In this document: positions 15,036-24,566 of the stretch, piece after piece
How the letters are laid out: every line of letters begins with the position of its first letter
Numbering within the stretch: position 1 is the stretch's first letter
From: Thalassobium sp. R2A62
Lineage (GTDB): Bacteria; Pseudomonadota; Alphaproteobacteria; Rhodobacterales; Rhodobacteraceae
Length of the DNA stretch: 64,000 nt
Direction of reading: 5' to 3'
Assembly (NCBI RefSeq): GCF_000161835.1
Contig: NZ_GG697169.2
Span: 2,980,575-3,044,574 of the forward strand
Made by a program: the position numbers and the translations under genes
The notes under the pieces: generated by a model
The model's database searches: none
What the model was told of the DNA's origin: nothing
The model's input: the letters and a program-made list of their open reading frames with translations, nothing else

Positions 15036-17824
15036 TGAACGGCCCTCTCGACGCCCTGTTCGATGGCATCTCGCAATTTGCGTTCCAAGGTTTTCTGCTT
15101 GGATTCGCTGTAAAATTTCAGGCCAAACATGTCTTTGACATAAAACGTGTCGACCACTTGCTCACCATAGGTCGCGATCACCGCGTTGGCGATATAGATG
15201 TTCGATGCCGCCAGCGAGCGGGTCAAATCAAACAACAAACCAGGGCGGTCGCGGGTGTCGACTTCGATGATCGTGTAGATTTCCGAGCCATCGTTATCAA
15301 AGGTGATATGCGTCGGCACCTTGAACGCACGTTCGCGTTTTTTGATTTTGTCGCGGTCGGTCAACGCGTCGCGCGGCAGGATGTCACCGGCCAATGTACG
15401 CTCGATCATCTTGCGCAGGCGTGGCAGGCGATCCTCGTCATATGGCGTGTCATCGCTGTCTTGGATCCAGAATGCCGCCGTTACATAACCGTCCTTGCTG
15501 GTGTAGGTCCGTGCGTCCACGACATTGGCCCCAACAAGAGCAAGCGCACCCGTGATCCGCCCAAAAATCCCGGGGTGATCAACCAGCGCAAAGCACGCAC
15601 GCGTCGCATCTCGGTCTTCATCAGGGGTCAGCTCGATTTTGATCTCGTCATCATCCAGTTCGCGCAACATCCGTGCAAAGTCGATGTGGGCAGTGACGTG
15701 AAGGCCCTGCCAATAAGGCGGATAGTGGCGACCCGTTTCGATCCGTAAATCCTTGGGGGTCCAATCGGCCAAAGCATCGCGCAGGTTCTTCTTCGCCTCG
15801 GCCCCACGGTTGGTGCGGTTCAATGCCTCCATCCCGTTTTCAAGCGCATGCAGCGATTGACGATAGAGAGCGCGGATCAGCACCGCTTTCCAGTTGTTCC
15901 AAGTATCAGGCCCGACGCCTGAGATGTCACAAACTGTCAGCACAGTCAGCAGATCGAGCCTGCGCTTGTTACCAACAAATTTGACAAAATCCCGCACGGT
16001 GCGCGGATCTGCAATGTCGCGTTTTTGCGCCGTGTCCGACATCACCAAATGTGACCGGATCAGCCATTCGACATCTTCACACTCGGTTTTGTTCAAACCC
16101 AATCGTGGTGCCACAGTGCGTGAAATTTTCGCCCCCAAGATCGAATGATCTTCGGGTCGGCCTTTGCCGATGTCGTGCAACAGGCAGGCAACATAGAGCA
16201 CCCGACGATTGACCCCACCTTTGAGAATGCCACTGGCGACGGGCAGCTCTTCGATCAGTTCTTCGCGTTCGATCTTGGCCAGATGGCTGATCACCTGAAT
16301 GGTATGCTCGTCGACGGTATAGGAATGATACATGTTGAATTGCATCATCGCGACGATGGACTGAAACTCTGGCATAAACGCCCCCAGCACACCCAATTCG
16401 TTCATCCGGCGCAACGCGCGTTCAGGGTTGCCGTGCTTTAGCATCAAATCGATGAAGATACGGTTGGCCTCGCGGTCCTCGCGCATGCCCTTGTCGATCA
16501 GGTCTAGGTTCGCAGTCACCAGCCGCATTGCGTGCGGGTGGATCAGCGTGCCAGTGCGCAGCGCTTCTTCGAACAGGCGCAAAATGTTCAGCTTGTCCCC
16601 GAGAAAGGCAGCCTCGTCCGCAATGTCCAATCGGTTTTGTTCGATCGTATAAGGCGCCTTGGCCTTTTTGCGGCGCGAAAAGATCCGCGTAAGCATCGGC
16701 ACCTGTTTGATGTGAGCGTCTTCCATCGCGGTCAGGAACACTCGGGTCAATTCACCCACCTGCGTGGCGTGGCGGAAATAGTCCTGCATGAAATGCTCAA
16801 CCGCACGACGTCCTGTGCCGTCTGCATATCCCATCCGTGCCGCGACCTCGACTTGCATGTCAAAGGTTAGCTGATCCATCGCGCGATTTGCGATCAGATG
16901 CAGGTGGCAACGCACAGTCCACAGAAAATCTTCGGCGGTCAAAAACGCATCGAATTCGTCTTCGGTAAATACCCCAAGACCCACCAGCTTAGCGGCGTCA
17001 TCAACACCGTTGATGTACTTGGCGATCCAGAACAACGATTGCAGATCACGCAAGCCGCCTTTGCCTTCTTTGACATTCGGCTCGACCATATACCGCTGCC
17101 CACCTTGCTTGCGGTGGCGCTCGGTGCGCTCGGCCAACTTGGCCTCGATGAATTCAGGGACGGTAGACGTGAACAGGTCGTTCCACAGCCGCTCTCGCAG
17201 CTCTTGGGCCAATGCTTCGTTGCCAGCTAGAAACCGGTTCTCGACCAGACTGGTCCGGATCGTGTAATCCTCGCGGGCCAATCGCACACAGTCTTTGACG
17301 GTGCGGGTCGCATGGCCAACCTTCAGCTTGAGATCCCACAGCATATACAGCATCGATTCAACGACGCTCTCGGCCCAAGGCGTGATTTTGTAGGGCGTCA
17401 GGAACAGCAGATCGACATCCGAGAACGGCGCCATTTCACCACGGCCTGATCCACCAACTGCGATTAATGCCAATTGCTCGCCCTGTGTCGGATTTGAGAG
17501 AGGGTGCAAATGACGGGTCGCCAAATCCAAGACCGCAATCACAATTTGATCAGCCAGATAGGCATAGGCCTCGGTGACTGGGCGCGCCTGCGTTGGACGC
17601 TCGGCAAAGGCATCTGCAATCTTTTGCATCCCGTCGACCCGCGCGACCTTTAGGATGTCGACAGCCGCACTGCGCAGGCTGTGGCCATCTTTGGCAACTG
17701 CGGCAGCTGCATCCAGCTTGGCGGTGATTTTGGGAACGTCGAAAATATCTCGCGCCGGACAGATCAATCCGTCCGGCGCGTTTGTGTGATTGTTCATCAG
17801 AGGTTTAGAACCCTCCTGTACCAA
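15032..17824 (-). CDS. glnD: [Protein-PII] uridylyltransferase/uridylyl-removing enzyme
   Basis: A 930-residue bifunctional nitrogen sensor. The nucleotidyltransferase domain contains GGSGRGEMAPFSDVDLLFL (G-S...D-x-D) near residue 120. The HD phosphohydrolase domain has LLHDIGKGRPEDHS around residue 555. Two C-terminal ACT domains bind glutamine. It adds UMP to PII when nitrogen is short and removes it when glutamine is plentiful. The first ATG (17824) overlaps the divergent-reading upstream lipoprotein gene by 20 bases; Met10 (MNNHTNAP) is an alternative start. Confidence 0.95.
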   Translation of the reverse strand: MVQEGSKPLMNNHTNAPDGLICPARDIFDVPKITAKLDAAAAVAKDGHSLRSAAVDILKVARVDGMQKIADAFAERPTQARPVTEAYAYLADQIVIAVLDLATRHLHPLSNPTQGEQLALIAVGGSGRGEMAPFSDVDLLFLTPYKITPWAESVVESMLYMLWDLKLKVGHATRTVKDCVRLAREDYTIRTSLVENRFLAGNEALAQELRERLWNDLFTSTVPEFIEAKLAERTERHRKQGGQRYMVEPNVKEGKGGLRDLQSLFWIAKYINGVDDAAKLVGLGVFTEDEFDAFLTAEDFLWTVRCHLHLIANRAMDQLTFDMQVEVAARMGYADGTGRRAVEHFMQDYFRHATQVGELTRVFLTAMEDAHIKQVPMLTRIFSRRKKAKAPYTIEQNRLDIADEAAFLGDKLNILRLFEEALRTGTLIHPHAMRLVTANLDLIDKGMREDREANRIFIDLMLKHGNPERALRRMNELGVLGAFMPEFQSIVAMMQFNMYHSYTVDEHTIQVISHLAKIEREELIEELPVASGILKGGVNRRVLYVACLLHDIGKGRPEDHSILGAKISRTVAPRLGLNKTECEDVEWLIRSHLVMSDTAQKRDIADPRTVRDFVKFVGNKRRLDLLTVLTVCDISGVGPDTWNNWKAVLIRALYRQSLHALENGMEALNRTNRGAEAKKNLRDALADWTPKDLRIETGRHYPPYWQGLHVTAHIDFARMLRELDDDEIKIELTPDEDRDATRACFALVDHPGIFGRITGALALVGANVVDARTYTSKDGYVTAAFWIQDSDDTPYDEDRLPRLRKMIERTLAGDILPRDALTDRDKIKKRERAFKVPTHITFDNDGSEIYTIIEVDTRDRPGLLFDLTRSLAASNIYIANAVIATYGEQVVDTFYVKDMFGLKFYSESKQKTLERKLRDAIEQGVERAVQ

Positions 17825-19001
17825 AGCTGCGTGGCGCAGGATCGACTACGACAACTTGGTTGTTGCGGATCTGCGCGACGGTCAGGCCGCGCTCGTTCGT
17901 GCCATTAGGCAAAAAGCGGAAGATACCATTGACGCCTTGGAAACCCGACGACTGTGTCAACGCACCTTTGGTCAGTGCATTTGCATTGCCAGCACTCAAC
18001 AGCGCGCCAATCGCTGCGATCCCGTCATAGGCCAGACCGGCCAGCGGGTGCGGTTGCTCACCATATGTTGACGCATACCGCTGCTCATAGGCGGCTTGAC
18101 GTGCTTGGTCGGGTAGTGCGAACAGACCACCCTGAAGACCTGGAAGCGTCAGCGCCTGCGGCATAGCATTCCAACGGGTCAGACCAACATATTGCGTGCT
18201 GCTTGGGCTGATGCCAGCCTCGGGCAATGCTGTGGCAAGGATCGGAAGGTCGGCATTTGCACCTGCAGTCAAAAAGACCGAATCTGCTCCGCTGGCTTTG
18301 GTTGCCGCGGCAATAGGTCCAACACGGGAAACGATGTCTTGCTGCGACAGCGGATAGCCTTCGATGCCTGCGATTGTGCCACCGTTGTTTGTGACCGCTG
18401 ATGCAATCGCGTCGCGGCCAACGGCACCTGGAACGTCATCGCCGTGGATGATCATAAAGCTGCGTTTGCCCTGACCTACGGAATAGCGCACCAGACGGTT
18501 TGCGGTGCTGTTAAAGGTTGGCCCGAGAACAAAGAGGTTGCCGCCTGCGATGCTGGCGTTGTTCGAGAACGCCAGCAGATTGACGTTTTGTCCCGCAACC
18601 GCGACAGCCGCTGCGTTGGCTGCTTCACCGTAGAGAGGTCCAAGGATGATCTTGGCGCCTTCATTTACGGCCGTTACAGCGGCATTCGCTGCCTGCTGTG
18701 GGTTGCCTGCTGTGCTGTAAACACGCAGGTTGATGCTGACACCGTTCAGGTCAGAGATTGCTAGACGCGCTGCGTTTTCTAGGTTTTGCGCCAAAAACGC
18801 GTCTTGGGCGTTGCCAGATCCGCTGGGGACAAGCAGGGCCACTTGGACAGGCGCGGTAGGATCAATGCGTGGGCGACTATCGCCCCCACCCGCCAAATTG
18901 ATTGGATCACACGCCGCGACAAAAAAGATCGACAGACAGACGAACAAACGCGCCGCCGACTTGCGGACGGCAGATATACAGGCAAACATGGGTTGTCTCA
19001 C
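17805..19001 (-). CDS. Penicillin-binding protein activator-like lipoprotein (LpoA-like)
   Basis: 398 residues. A lipoprotein signal (hydrophobic stretch then FFVAAC; lipidated Cys near residue 31) precedes a type-1 periplasmic-binding fold (QVALLVPSGSGNAQ; IILGPLYGEAANA; YDGIAAIGALL). The alphaproteobacterial LpoA-like family shares this layout; in gammaproteobacteria LpoA activates PBP1A from the outer membrane. The alternative is a stand-alone branched-chain amino acid binding protein, less likely because no transporter genes adjoin it. It lies upstream of glnD on the same strand, divergent to rsmI. Confidence 0.75.
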   Translation of the reverse strand: MRQPMFACISAVRKSAARLFVCLSIFFVAACDPINLAGGGDSRPRIDPTAPVQVALLVPSGSGNAQDAFLAQNLENAARLAISDLNGVSINLRVYSTAGNPQQAANAAVTAVNEGAKIILGPLYGEAANAAAVAVAGQNVNLLAFSNNASIAGGNLFVLGPTFNSTANRLVRYSVGQGKRSFMIIHGDDVPGAVGRDAIASAVTNNGGTIAGIEGYPLSQQDIVSRVGPIAAATKASGADSVFLTAGANADLPILATALPEAGISPSSTQYVGLTRWNAMPQALTLPGLQGGLFALPDQARQAAYEQRYASTYGEQPHPLAGLAYDGIAAIGALLSAGNANALTKGALTQSSGFQGVNGIFRFLPNGTNERGLTVAQIRNNQVVVVDPAPRSFGTGGF

Positions 19002-19075
19002 TCCCTAACGTGACAAGAGGCTGATCCTCTTCTAATTGCGTGGGATCATAAAGCACCACGTCTGAGGGTCTATAG

Positions 19076-19930
19076 ATGAATTTTCAAACCAAGCCACTCT
19101 CCGCTGGTCTATATTTTGTGGCGACCCCGATTGGAACAGCGCGCGACATTACGTTGCGAGCGCTCGATATCCTTGCCAGCGCCGATGTGATCGCGGCCGA
19201 AGATACACGTACAGCTCGAAAATTGATGGATATTCACGGCATCCCTTTGGGGGATCGTCCACTTGTCGCCTACCACGATCATAGCGGTGATGGCCCCCGC
19301 AACCGCATTGTTGATGCTATATCGCAGGGGAAATCAGTGGCCTATGCCTCCGAGGCTGGCACCCCTCTGGTCGCGGATCCGGGCTATGCGCTGGGCCGTG
19401 CCGTCATTGACGCAGATTTGCCAGTAACCTCGGCGCCCGGTCCATCTGCGGTTCTGCCGGCACTGACGATTTCAGGTCTGCCGACCGACGCCTTTTTCTT
19501 TTTTGGGTTTCTGCCAAACGCGGCAACTGCACGCGAAACCGAGCTCGCCACGCTGAGAGACATCCCCGCGACACTGGTATTTTACGAATCGCCAAAACGT
19601 ATTCAGGGAATGTTAGTGAGTTTGCGTCATGTCTATGGAGACGACCGTCCGACTGTGGTGTGCCGCGAACTGACCAAGAAATTTGAAGAAGTGACCAGAG
19701 GCACCGCTGCCGAAGTCAGCACAGCCTTTGAAGGGCGGAATGTTAAGGGCGAACTGGTCGTTCTGGTTGGTCGTGCGACAAAACAGGCCGTCACGGTTGC
19801 TGATATCGAAACAGCGCTGCGTGAGGCGATGAAAACGATGCGTGTCAAAGACGCCGCCTCGGTTGTAGCCGGTTCGCTGGGCATGCCGAGACGGGCCGTC
19901 TATCAAATCGCGCTTGGAATGGAGATGTGA
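19076..19930 (+). CDS. rsmI: 16S rRNA (cytidine-1402-2'-O)-methyltransferase
   Basis: A 284-residue tetrapyrrole-methylase-fold enzyme. Signature segments are LYFVATPIGTARDITLRAL, AEDTRTARKLMDIHGI, YASEAGTPLVADPGY and APGPSAVLPALTISGLP. It methylates the ribose of C1402 in the 16S rRNA decoding centre using S-adenosylmethionine. The start at 19076 is preceded by a divergent lipoprotein promoter region. Its stop is directly followed by the yraN start, the usual order. Confidence 0.96.
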   Translation: MNFQTKPLSAGLYFVATPIGTARDITLRALDILASADVIAAEDTRTARKLMDIHGIPLGDRPLVAYHDHSGDGPRNRIVDAISQGKSVAYASEAGTPLVADPGYALGRAVIDADLPVTSAPGPSAVLPALTISGLPTDAFFFFGFLPNAATARETELATLRDIPATLVFYESPKRIQGMLVSLRHVYGDDRPTVVCRELTKKFEEVTRGTAAEVSTAFEGRNVKGELVVLVGRATKQAVTVADIETALREAMKTMRVKDAASVVAGSLGMPRRAVYQIALGMEM

Positions 19931-20286
19931 ATGAGTGGTGCAGTTTCATACTACGCAGGTCTGACTGCCGAGGGAATTGTTGCACGCCAATACAGGGATC
20001 GCGGGTTCCAGATCGTCGCGAATCGCTGGCGTGGTTGTGCTGGTGAAATCGATCTGATCGTCACCGACGGAGCCGAATATCTTTTTGTGAGGTAAAGCGC
20101 AGCAAGAGTTTTGAAAGTGCGGCCATGCAATTGGAACCACGACAAATGAAACGCATCTATTGTGCAGCAAGCGAATTCTTGGGAACACTGCCCATCGGCC
20201 AAGATACTGATTGTCGGTTTGACGTGGCCTTGGTAGATGGAAGCGGCGACGTTCGCATTCTTGAGAATGCATTTGGTCAATTCTAA
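19931..20286 (+). pseudogene. yraN: YraN (UPF0102) endonuclease-like protein, frameshifted
   Basis: ATG at 19931 starts YYAGLTAEGIVARQY and WRGCAGEIDLIVTDG, the classical UPF0102 region with the GEIDLI nuclease-like motif. At about base 20088 the frame loses one base: it reads LFV-Arg-stop (TAA 20093), whereas the next frame continues EVKRSKSFESAAMQ to a stop at 20284. The full-length product would be ~118 residues. The family is a Holliday-junction-resolvase-like nuclease fold of unknown role. A sequencing error is possible, but the neighbours rsmI and gshB are intact. Confidence 0.85.
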
Positions 20287-20355
20287 CGTCGGGCCATTGC
20301 AGGTCGAGGGTTGCTACGCCATGTAAAGGGCAACAGTTTTTGCCTGACAGGACCA

Positions 20356-21297
20356 ATGATGCCCCTCAATATTGCGTTTCAAATGGACCCGATCCAAGCG
20401 GTCGACATCAATGCAGACAGCAGCTTTCGCCTCGCCGAAGAGGCCCAAGCGCGCGGTCATAACCTATTCTATTACTCCCCTGATATGCTTGCCTATGAAG
20501 AAGGCGAGATCACGGTGTGTGGCCAGTCTTTGCGTGTTCAACGCGAGCAAGGCAACCATGCCATATTGGGTGACATGGAGCATCGCAATTTACGTGACTT
20601 TGATGTGGTTTGGCTGCGTCAGGACCCACCGTTTGACATGGGCTATATTACGTCGACGCACTTGTTGGACAGGGTCCATCCAGACACGTTGGTCGTGAAT
20701 GACCCAACATGGGTCCGCAATTATCCTGAAAAGCTCTTGGTGCTCGACTTTCCTGATTTAACGCCACCGACAACGATAGCCCGCGATCTCGAAACTCTCA
20801 AGGCGTTCAAAGACAAACATGGGACTGTTATTCTCAAGCCTTTGTACGGCAACGGCGGCGCAGGCGTGTTCAAGCTGACCGAGGAAGATCGTAACATTTC
20901 GTCCCTGCACGAGATGTTCAGCGGCATCAACAATGAGCCGCTGATCGTGCAGAAATTCCTGCCGGACGTCAGCAATGGCGACAAGCGCGTTATTCTAGTT
21001 GATGGCGAACCGGTAGGTGCGATCAACAGGGTTCCAGCTGCAGGTGAAACCCGATCAAACATGCACGTTGGCGGTCGCCCCGAAAAGATCGACCTTAGCC
21101 CACGCGACATCGAGATTTGCGAACGGATTGGCCCGCTGCTGCGTGAAAAGGGCCAGATATTCGTAGGCATCGACGTGATCGGCGACTACCTGACCGAAAT
21201 CAACGTCACGTCGCCCACCGGCATCCAAGAGATGGAGCGTTTCAACGGCGTCAACATCGCGGAAAAGATTTGGACCGCGATCGAAGCCAAACGCTAG
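20356..21297 (+). CDS. gshB: Glutathione synthetase
   Basis: About 314 residues. ATG at 20356 or 20359 is chosen over the upstream 20311 because the family begins with the LNIAFQMDPIQAVDINADSSF segment and AGGA lies just before 20356. It is an ATP-grasp enzyme with the KPLYGNGGAGVFKL loop, LVDGEPVGAINRVPAAGETRSN and the metal-binding GIDVIGDYLTEINVTSPTG. It joins glycine to gamma-glutamylcysteine. It follows the broken yraN and ends tail-to-tail with the comM remnant (stops overlap). Confidence 0.96.
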   Translation: MMPLNIAFQMDPIQAVDINADSSFRLAEEAQARGHNLFYYSPDMLAYEEGEITVCGQSLRVQREQGNHAILGDMEHRNLRDFDVVWLRQDPPFDMGYITSTHLLDRVHPDTLVVNDPTWVRNYPEKLLVLDFPDLTPPTTIARDLETLKAFKDKHGTVILKPLYGNGGAGVFKLTEEDRNISSLHEMFSGINNEPLIVQKFLPDVSNGDKRVILVDGEPVGAINRVPAAGETRSNMHVGGRPEKIDLSPRDIEICERIGPLLREKGQIFVGIDVIGDYLTEINVTSPTGIQEMERFNGVNIAEKIWTAIEAKR

Positions 21298-22178
21298 GCA
21301 GGCCCAACGCGAAAGCTGACCGCCTCTGCGAGGTGCCGTTTCTCGGTTGCCAAACACCCGTCTAAATCGGCGATCGTGCGCGCCACCCGCAAAACGCGGT
21401 GATAGCCGCGTGCGGTCAGGCCAAATCGGTCTGCGATTGTCCGAAGATAGGTGCGGTCAGCCTCAGACAATTTTGTAATCTGATCCAGAACTTCGCCTTG
21501 GGCATCCGCGTTCACACGCATTTCAGGATGGTCGGCAAACCGTTCTGATTGAACCTCCCGCGCGGCGGCGACACGGGTTGCAATCACGGCAGAGCTGTCG
21601 CCGGTTTTGGGCAAATCCAAGTCCGAGAACGCAACCGGAGGCACATCAATCCGCAAATCGAAACGGTCCATCAGCGGGCCAGAAATTTTGCCGAGGTAGT
21701 CCTCGCCGCACAGCGGGGCCCGCGAACAGGCGCGATCTGTATCAGACAGATACCCACACTTGCACGGGTTCGCAGCCGCGACGAGCAAGAAACGACTGGG
21801 ATAGCGGACATGCGCATTGACGCGCGACACGACGATCTCGCCCGTCTCGATCGGTTGGCGAAGCGTGTCTAGCACTTGGCGGCTAAATTCGGGGAATTCA
21901 TCCATAAACAATACGCCGTTGTGAGCGAGCGAAATTTGCCCCGGCCGCGCGCTGCGACCGCCGCCCACAATCGCAGGCATCGAGGCCGAATGATGCGGGT
22001 CGCAAAACGGACGGTCAGTGCAAATCCCTGCCTCACCCAAAATTCCGGCCACCGAATGAACCATCGAGGTTTCCAAGGCCTTCATCGCCGTCAAAGGTGG
22101 CAAAATGCTCGCCATCCGCGCGGCCATCATCGATTTCCCTGAACCAGGCGTTCCATTTGAAAAATTATAGTGGACCAT
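21294..22178 (-). pseudogene. comM: ComM/YifB-like AAA+ ATPase, N-terminal half missing
   Basis: Only the C-terminal ~280 residues of a normally ~500-residue protein remain. They include Walker A TPGSGKSMMAARM, the Mg-chelatase-like HHSASMPAIVGGG, Walker B GVLFMDEFPEF, NPCKCGYLSD and the C-terminal LTARGYHRVLRVARTIADL. Immediately upstream of Walker A (about base 22160) the comM reading gives way to unrelated DNA that leads into a serine recombinase start. ComM is a branch-migration helicase aiding natural transformation and is a known integration target in other bacteria. Translation of this remnant is unlikely to be useful. Confidence 0.88.
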
Positions 22179-22220
22179 TAAACTAGACGCATCTTAAGGT
22201 GCGTTAGAGAGGGAGGAAGG

Positions 22221-22547
22221 GTGAAAAACATTAACGCTTATAGCTATTTGCGCATAAGCACCGATGTGCAAAAAGTTGGGGACGGCATCCGGCGGCAAAT
22301 GGATGCGAGCGAACGTTATGCTCGTGAACATGGTTACCACTTAGTCGAAACGATACGAGACGTGGGTGTTAGTGGGTTTCACGGGAAGAATGCGAAAGAA
22401 GGCGCATTCTCAGTATTTCTCACGGCTATCGACCAAGGAATTGTAGAGTCAGGTAGCGTGCTGATAGTGGAATCCCTGGATCGTCTGTCTCGAGACGGAG
22501 CCAAATTCTCTCTTAGTTTAAGCCGCCATTGGTCCCAAAAAACCTGA
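22221..22547 (+). pseudogene. Serine recombinase, N-terminal fragment
   Basis: About 95 codons of a resolvase/invertase-type catalytic domain: AYSYLRISTDVQ with the nucleophile serine near residue 13, RRQMDASERYAREHGY, DVGVSGFHGKN and VLIVESLDRLSRDG. The frame then runs into the 3'-truncated phosphate transporter gene at about 22515-22550, and the rest of the recombinase is gone. GAGGGAGGAAGG gives a good ribosome site. The recombinase start lies ~60 bases from the comM break, as expected for an integrase next to its own attachment site. Confidence 0.85.
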
Positions 22548-22549
22548 CG

Positions 22550-23746
22550 ACGGACAGAGTTTGATCTCCAGATGGGTCTGTTTGACGGCCTTGTCCTGAT
22601 CCGCGATCAAGCTGGCGGTGGCGGTGTTCCACTGGTCGTAAATGGGTTCAACCGTGATCAGCATTTGTTCAATCTTTTGGCCCATCGCCAAAAGCTCGCG
22701 CGCCGCACAGTCAATGGCACGCCCGGGGCGGTCCAGCAGAGCGGGATCAAGGGCGCTGGTGACCTTCAGCCCTCTAGGCTGATCGGGTCTTTCAGGCATG
22801 AGATATGACGCCACGGCCATAATCGGCCCCACAAATGGGAATGCCACAAGCGCTAGGCCGACGCTAAACGCAAGGTGCAGATTGATGGCTTGCCGGTCTG
22901 GCGTCGTACCAAGCCCGGTTAACAAATCAGGCATCGCGACAATCCCGAGGAGGACTAGTGCGGCACCACCGCCTCGGAGGATCAGATTGGCCATGACCAT
23001 CCGTCGTGACGCGATTGGTGCGGAAATGGGTCAGTACATATGCAATAACGCCCCGCCCAGATTGGCCCCAAGGATCATGGCGGCGGCAGCAGGAGTTGGA
23101 AGGATAGATTGGCCAGTCAGTGTGACGAACAGCAACACGGCCGCAACGCTTGAGTAGACGCCCCAAGCAAACACAGCGCCAATCACGAAACCGGTCAGTA
23201 GATCGCCGCCCAGATAGGCCATGATGGCCTGCATGCCGGGATGGGATATCATCGGCTCGGTGGCACCCCGGATCATTTCCAACGACACAAAAATCAGGGC
23301 AAGCCCGATCATGATGCGCCGATTTGCCGCGTGTTGCTGCCGTTGCCGCGCAGAAACACAGAGACCCCGATCAGCAGCAGCAAAGGGATCAGCAGCAGCA
23401 AAGGGATCAGCAGAGGCTGACGCACCATCAAGAGCTGCGTCACCACTGCTGACCCGACATCAGCCCCCAATAGAATCGCCAATCCTGCCGCCGCCCCCAG
23501 CGCACCCTTAGAGACAAAGTTGGACACCAGAAAGGCAACCGCAGTCGCACTTTGCAGCAACACTGCAGCACCCATGCCAGTCCCCGCCGCTAGCAATCGG
23601 TTCTTGGTAGAATGACGCAACCAGCTACGCATCGGCGCGGCAAACCCACGCTCAACGCCGATGCGCACAAGACGCACGGCCCAAATCAACAGGGTCGCAG
23701 CGCCAGCGATCTGTATGACGATTTGAAGGGCGTGCGGTTCACTCAC
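22550..23746 (-). pseudogene. Na+/phosphate cotransporter family gene, frameshifted and truncated
   Basis: The start at 23746 (20 bases after the phosphodiesterase gene) encodes the first transmembrane repeat (LLQSATAVAFLVSNFVS, the QSS/QSA motif of NptA-like proteins). The frame breaks near 23330, resumes as IMIGLALIFVSLEMIRGA to GANLGG near 23050, breaks again with apparent compensating shifts (reads through to RRMVMANLILRGG), and ends abruptly at LEIKL near 22555, where the recombinase remnant begins. The C-terminal PhoU-like part is lost. Native function would be phosphate transport, probably efflux, at the inner membrane, and it lay last in the phosphodiester operon. Confidence 0.85.
23369..23404. 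repeat. 18-bp tandem duplication inside the Na/Pi pseudogene
   Basis: GATCAGCAGCAGCAAAGG occurs twice in tandem, then half of a third copy follows. It encodes the repeated LLLLIP in the second hydrophobic segment, an in-frame slippage expansion. Confidence 0.8.
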
Positions 23747-23765
23747 CGGTCATGCTCTCCTGCCT

Positions 23766-24566
23766 TCAAGAGGTCTGGAACGGAAAGGGACCGTCACCGT
23801 CATCTGGGCCGATGCGGATCGACTGAAAGCCTCCATCCCATCGGTGCAGCAGGCATCCGTCCTCCTGGGTGTGAAACCCAACCGGCGCATCAGGCCGCCG
23901 GTCATAGGCAAAGGTGCTATTGGGCGATGGTGCAGAGATCGCGACATGGCCTGCAATTGTCTGGATCATCATGGCATGGATATGCCCGCAGACAATCCGA
24001 AGCTCACCTGCATAGCTGCGGACGGCGTCTGCGAAATCCTGTTTATTGGTCAGACCGATGTCATCCATGAACCTGATCCCACATGGAAACGGTGGATGAT
24101 GCAACGCCAGCAAAACCGGAAGGCCATCCGCGCGGTTCAATGCGGCACGCAGGAAGGCCAGCGTCTCCCGGGTCAGGGTTCCGTGCTTTTGCCCCTCGAC
24201 CAATGTGTCCAGGCCGATCAGGCAAACCTCTCCGATCCTGTGGTCCCAGTTGATAGGACCCGCGCCCGGGATCTGATCCGCAAAGGCCGCACGCATCGGC
24301 GCGTGTGCATCGTGGTTGCCGGGTATGACATGCAGCGGCACCCCTAGAGGGGCGATCAGCTTTTTGAAGTGGTCATAGCTTCGCGCGCTGCCATCATCGC
24401 TGAGATCCCCGCTCACAAGCACTGCATCCAGCCCCCCGACCTGGTGACGGATTGCACCGATCCGGATGACTAGGCGATCCAGGGCATCTGCAGTGTCGAG
24501 CCGACCCGCGACACGCCCACCTGGTGCCACGATATGCGTGTCGGAGATCTGCAAGATTGTTTTCAT
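23766..24566 (-). CDS. GpdQ/CpdA-like metallophosphodiesterase
   Basis: A 266-residue class III cyclic-nucleotide-phosphodiesterase-family enzyme. The metal ligands are visible as ISDTHI (D-x-H), VSGDLSDDG, PGNHDAH, LHHPP and CGHIHAM. GpdQ of Enterobacter, of similar length, hydrolyses glycerophosphodiesters. Here the gene overlaps the last permease gene of a Ugp-like importer by 4 bases. Cytoplasmic release of glycerol 3-phosphate or phosphate from imported diesters is therefore the likely job. 3',5'-cAMP phosphodiesterase (CpdA) is the alternative. Confidence 0.82.
   Translation of the reverse strand: MKTILQISDTHIVAPGGRVAGRLDTADALDRLVIRIGAIRHQVGGLDAVLVSGDLSDDGSARSYDHFKKLIAPLGVPLHVIPGNHDAHAPMRAAFADQIPGAGPINWDHRIGEVCLIGLDTLVEGQKHGTLTRETLAFLRAALNRADGLPVLLALHHPPFPCGIRFMDDIGLTNKQDFADAVRSYAGELRIVCGHIHAMMIQTIAGHVAISAPSPNSTFAYDRRPDAPVGFHTQEDGCLLHRWDGGFQSIRIGPDDGDGPFPFQTS

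Noticed and set aside
23369-23413. Possible CRISPR or short tandem array
   Set aside because: Only two full 18-bp copies without spacers, in frame within a membrane-protein gene; slippage duplication is sufficient.
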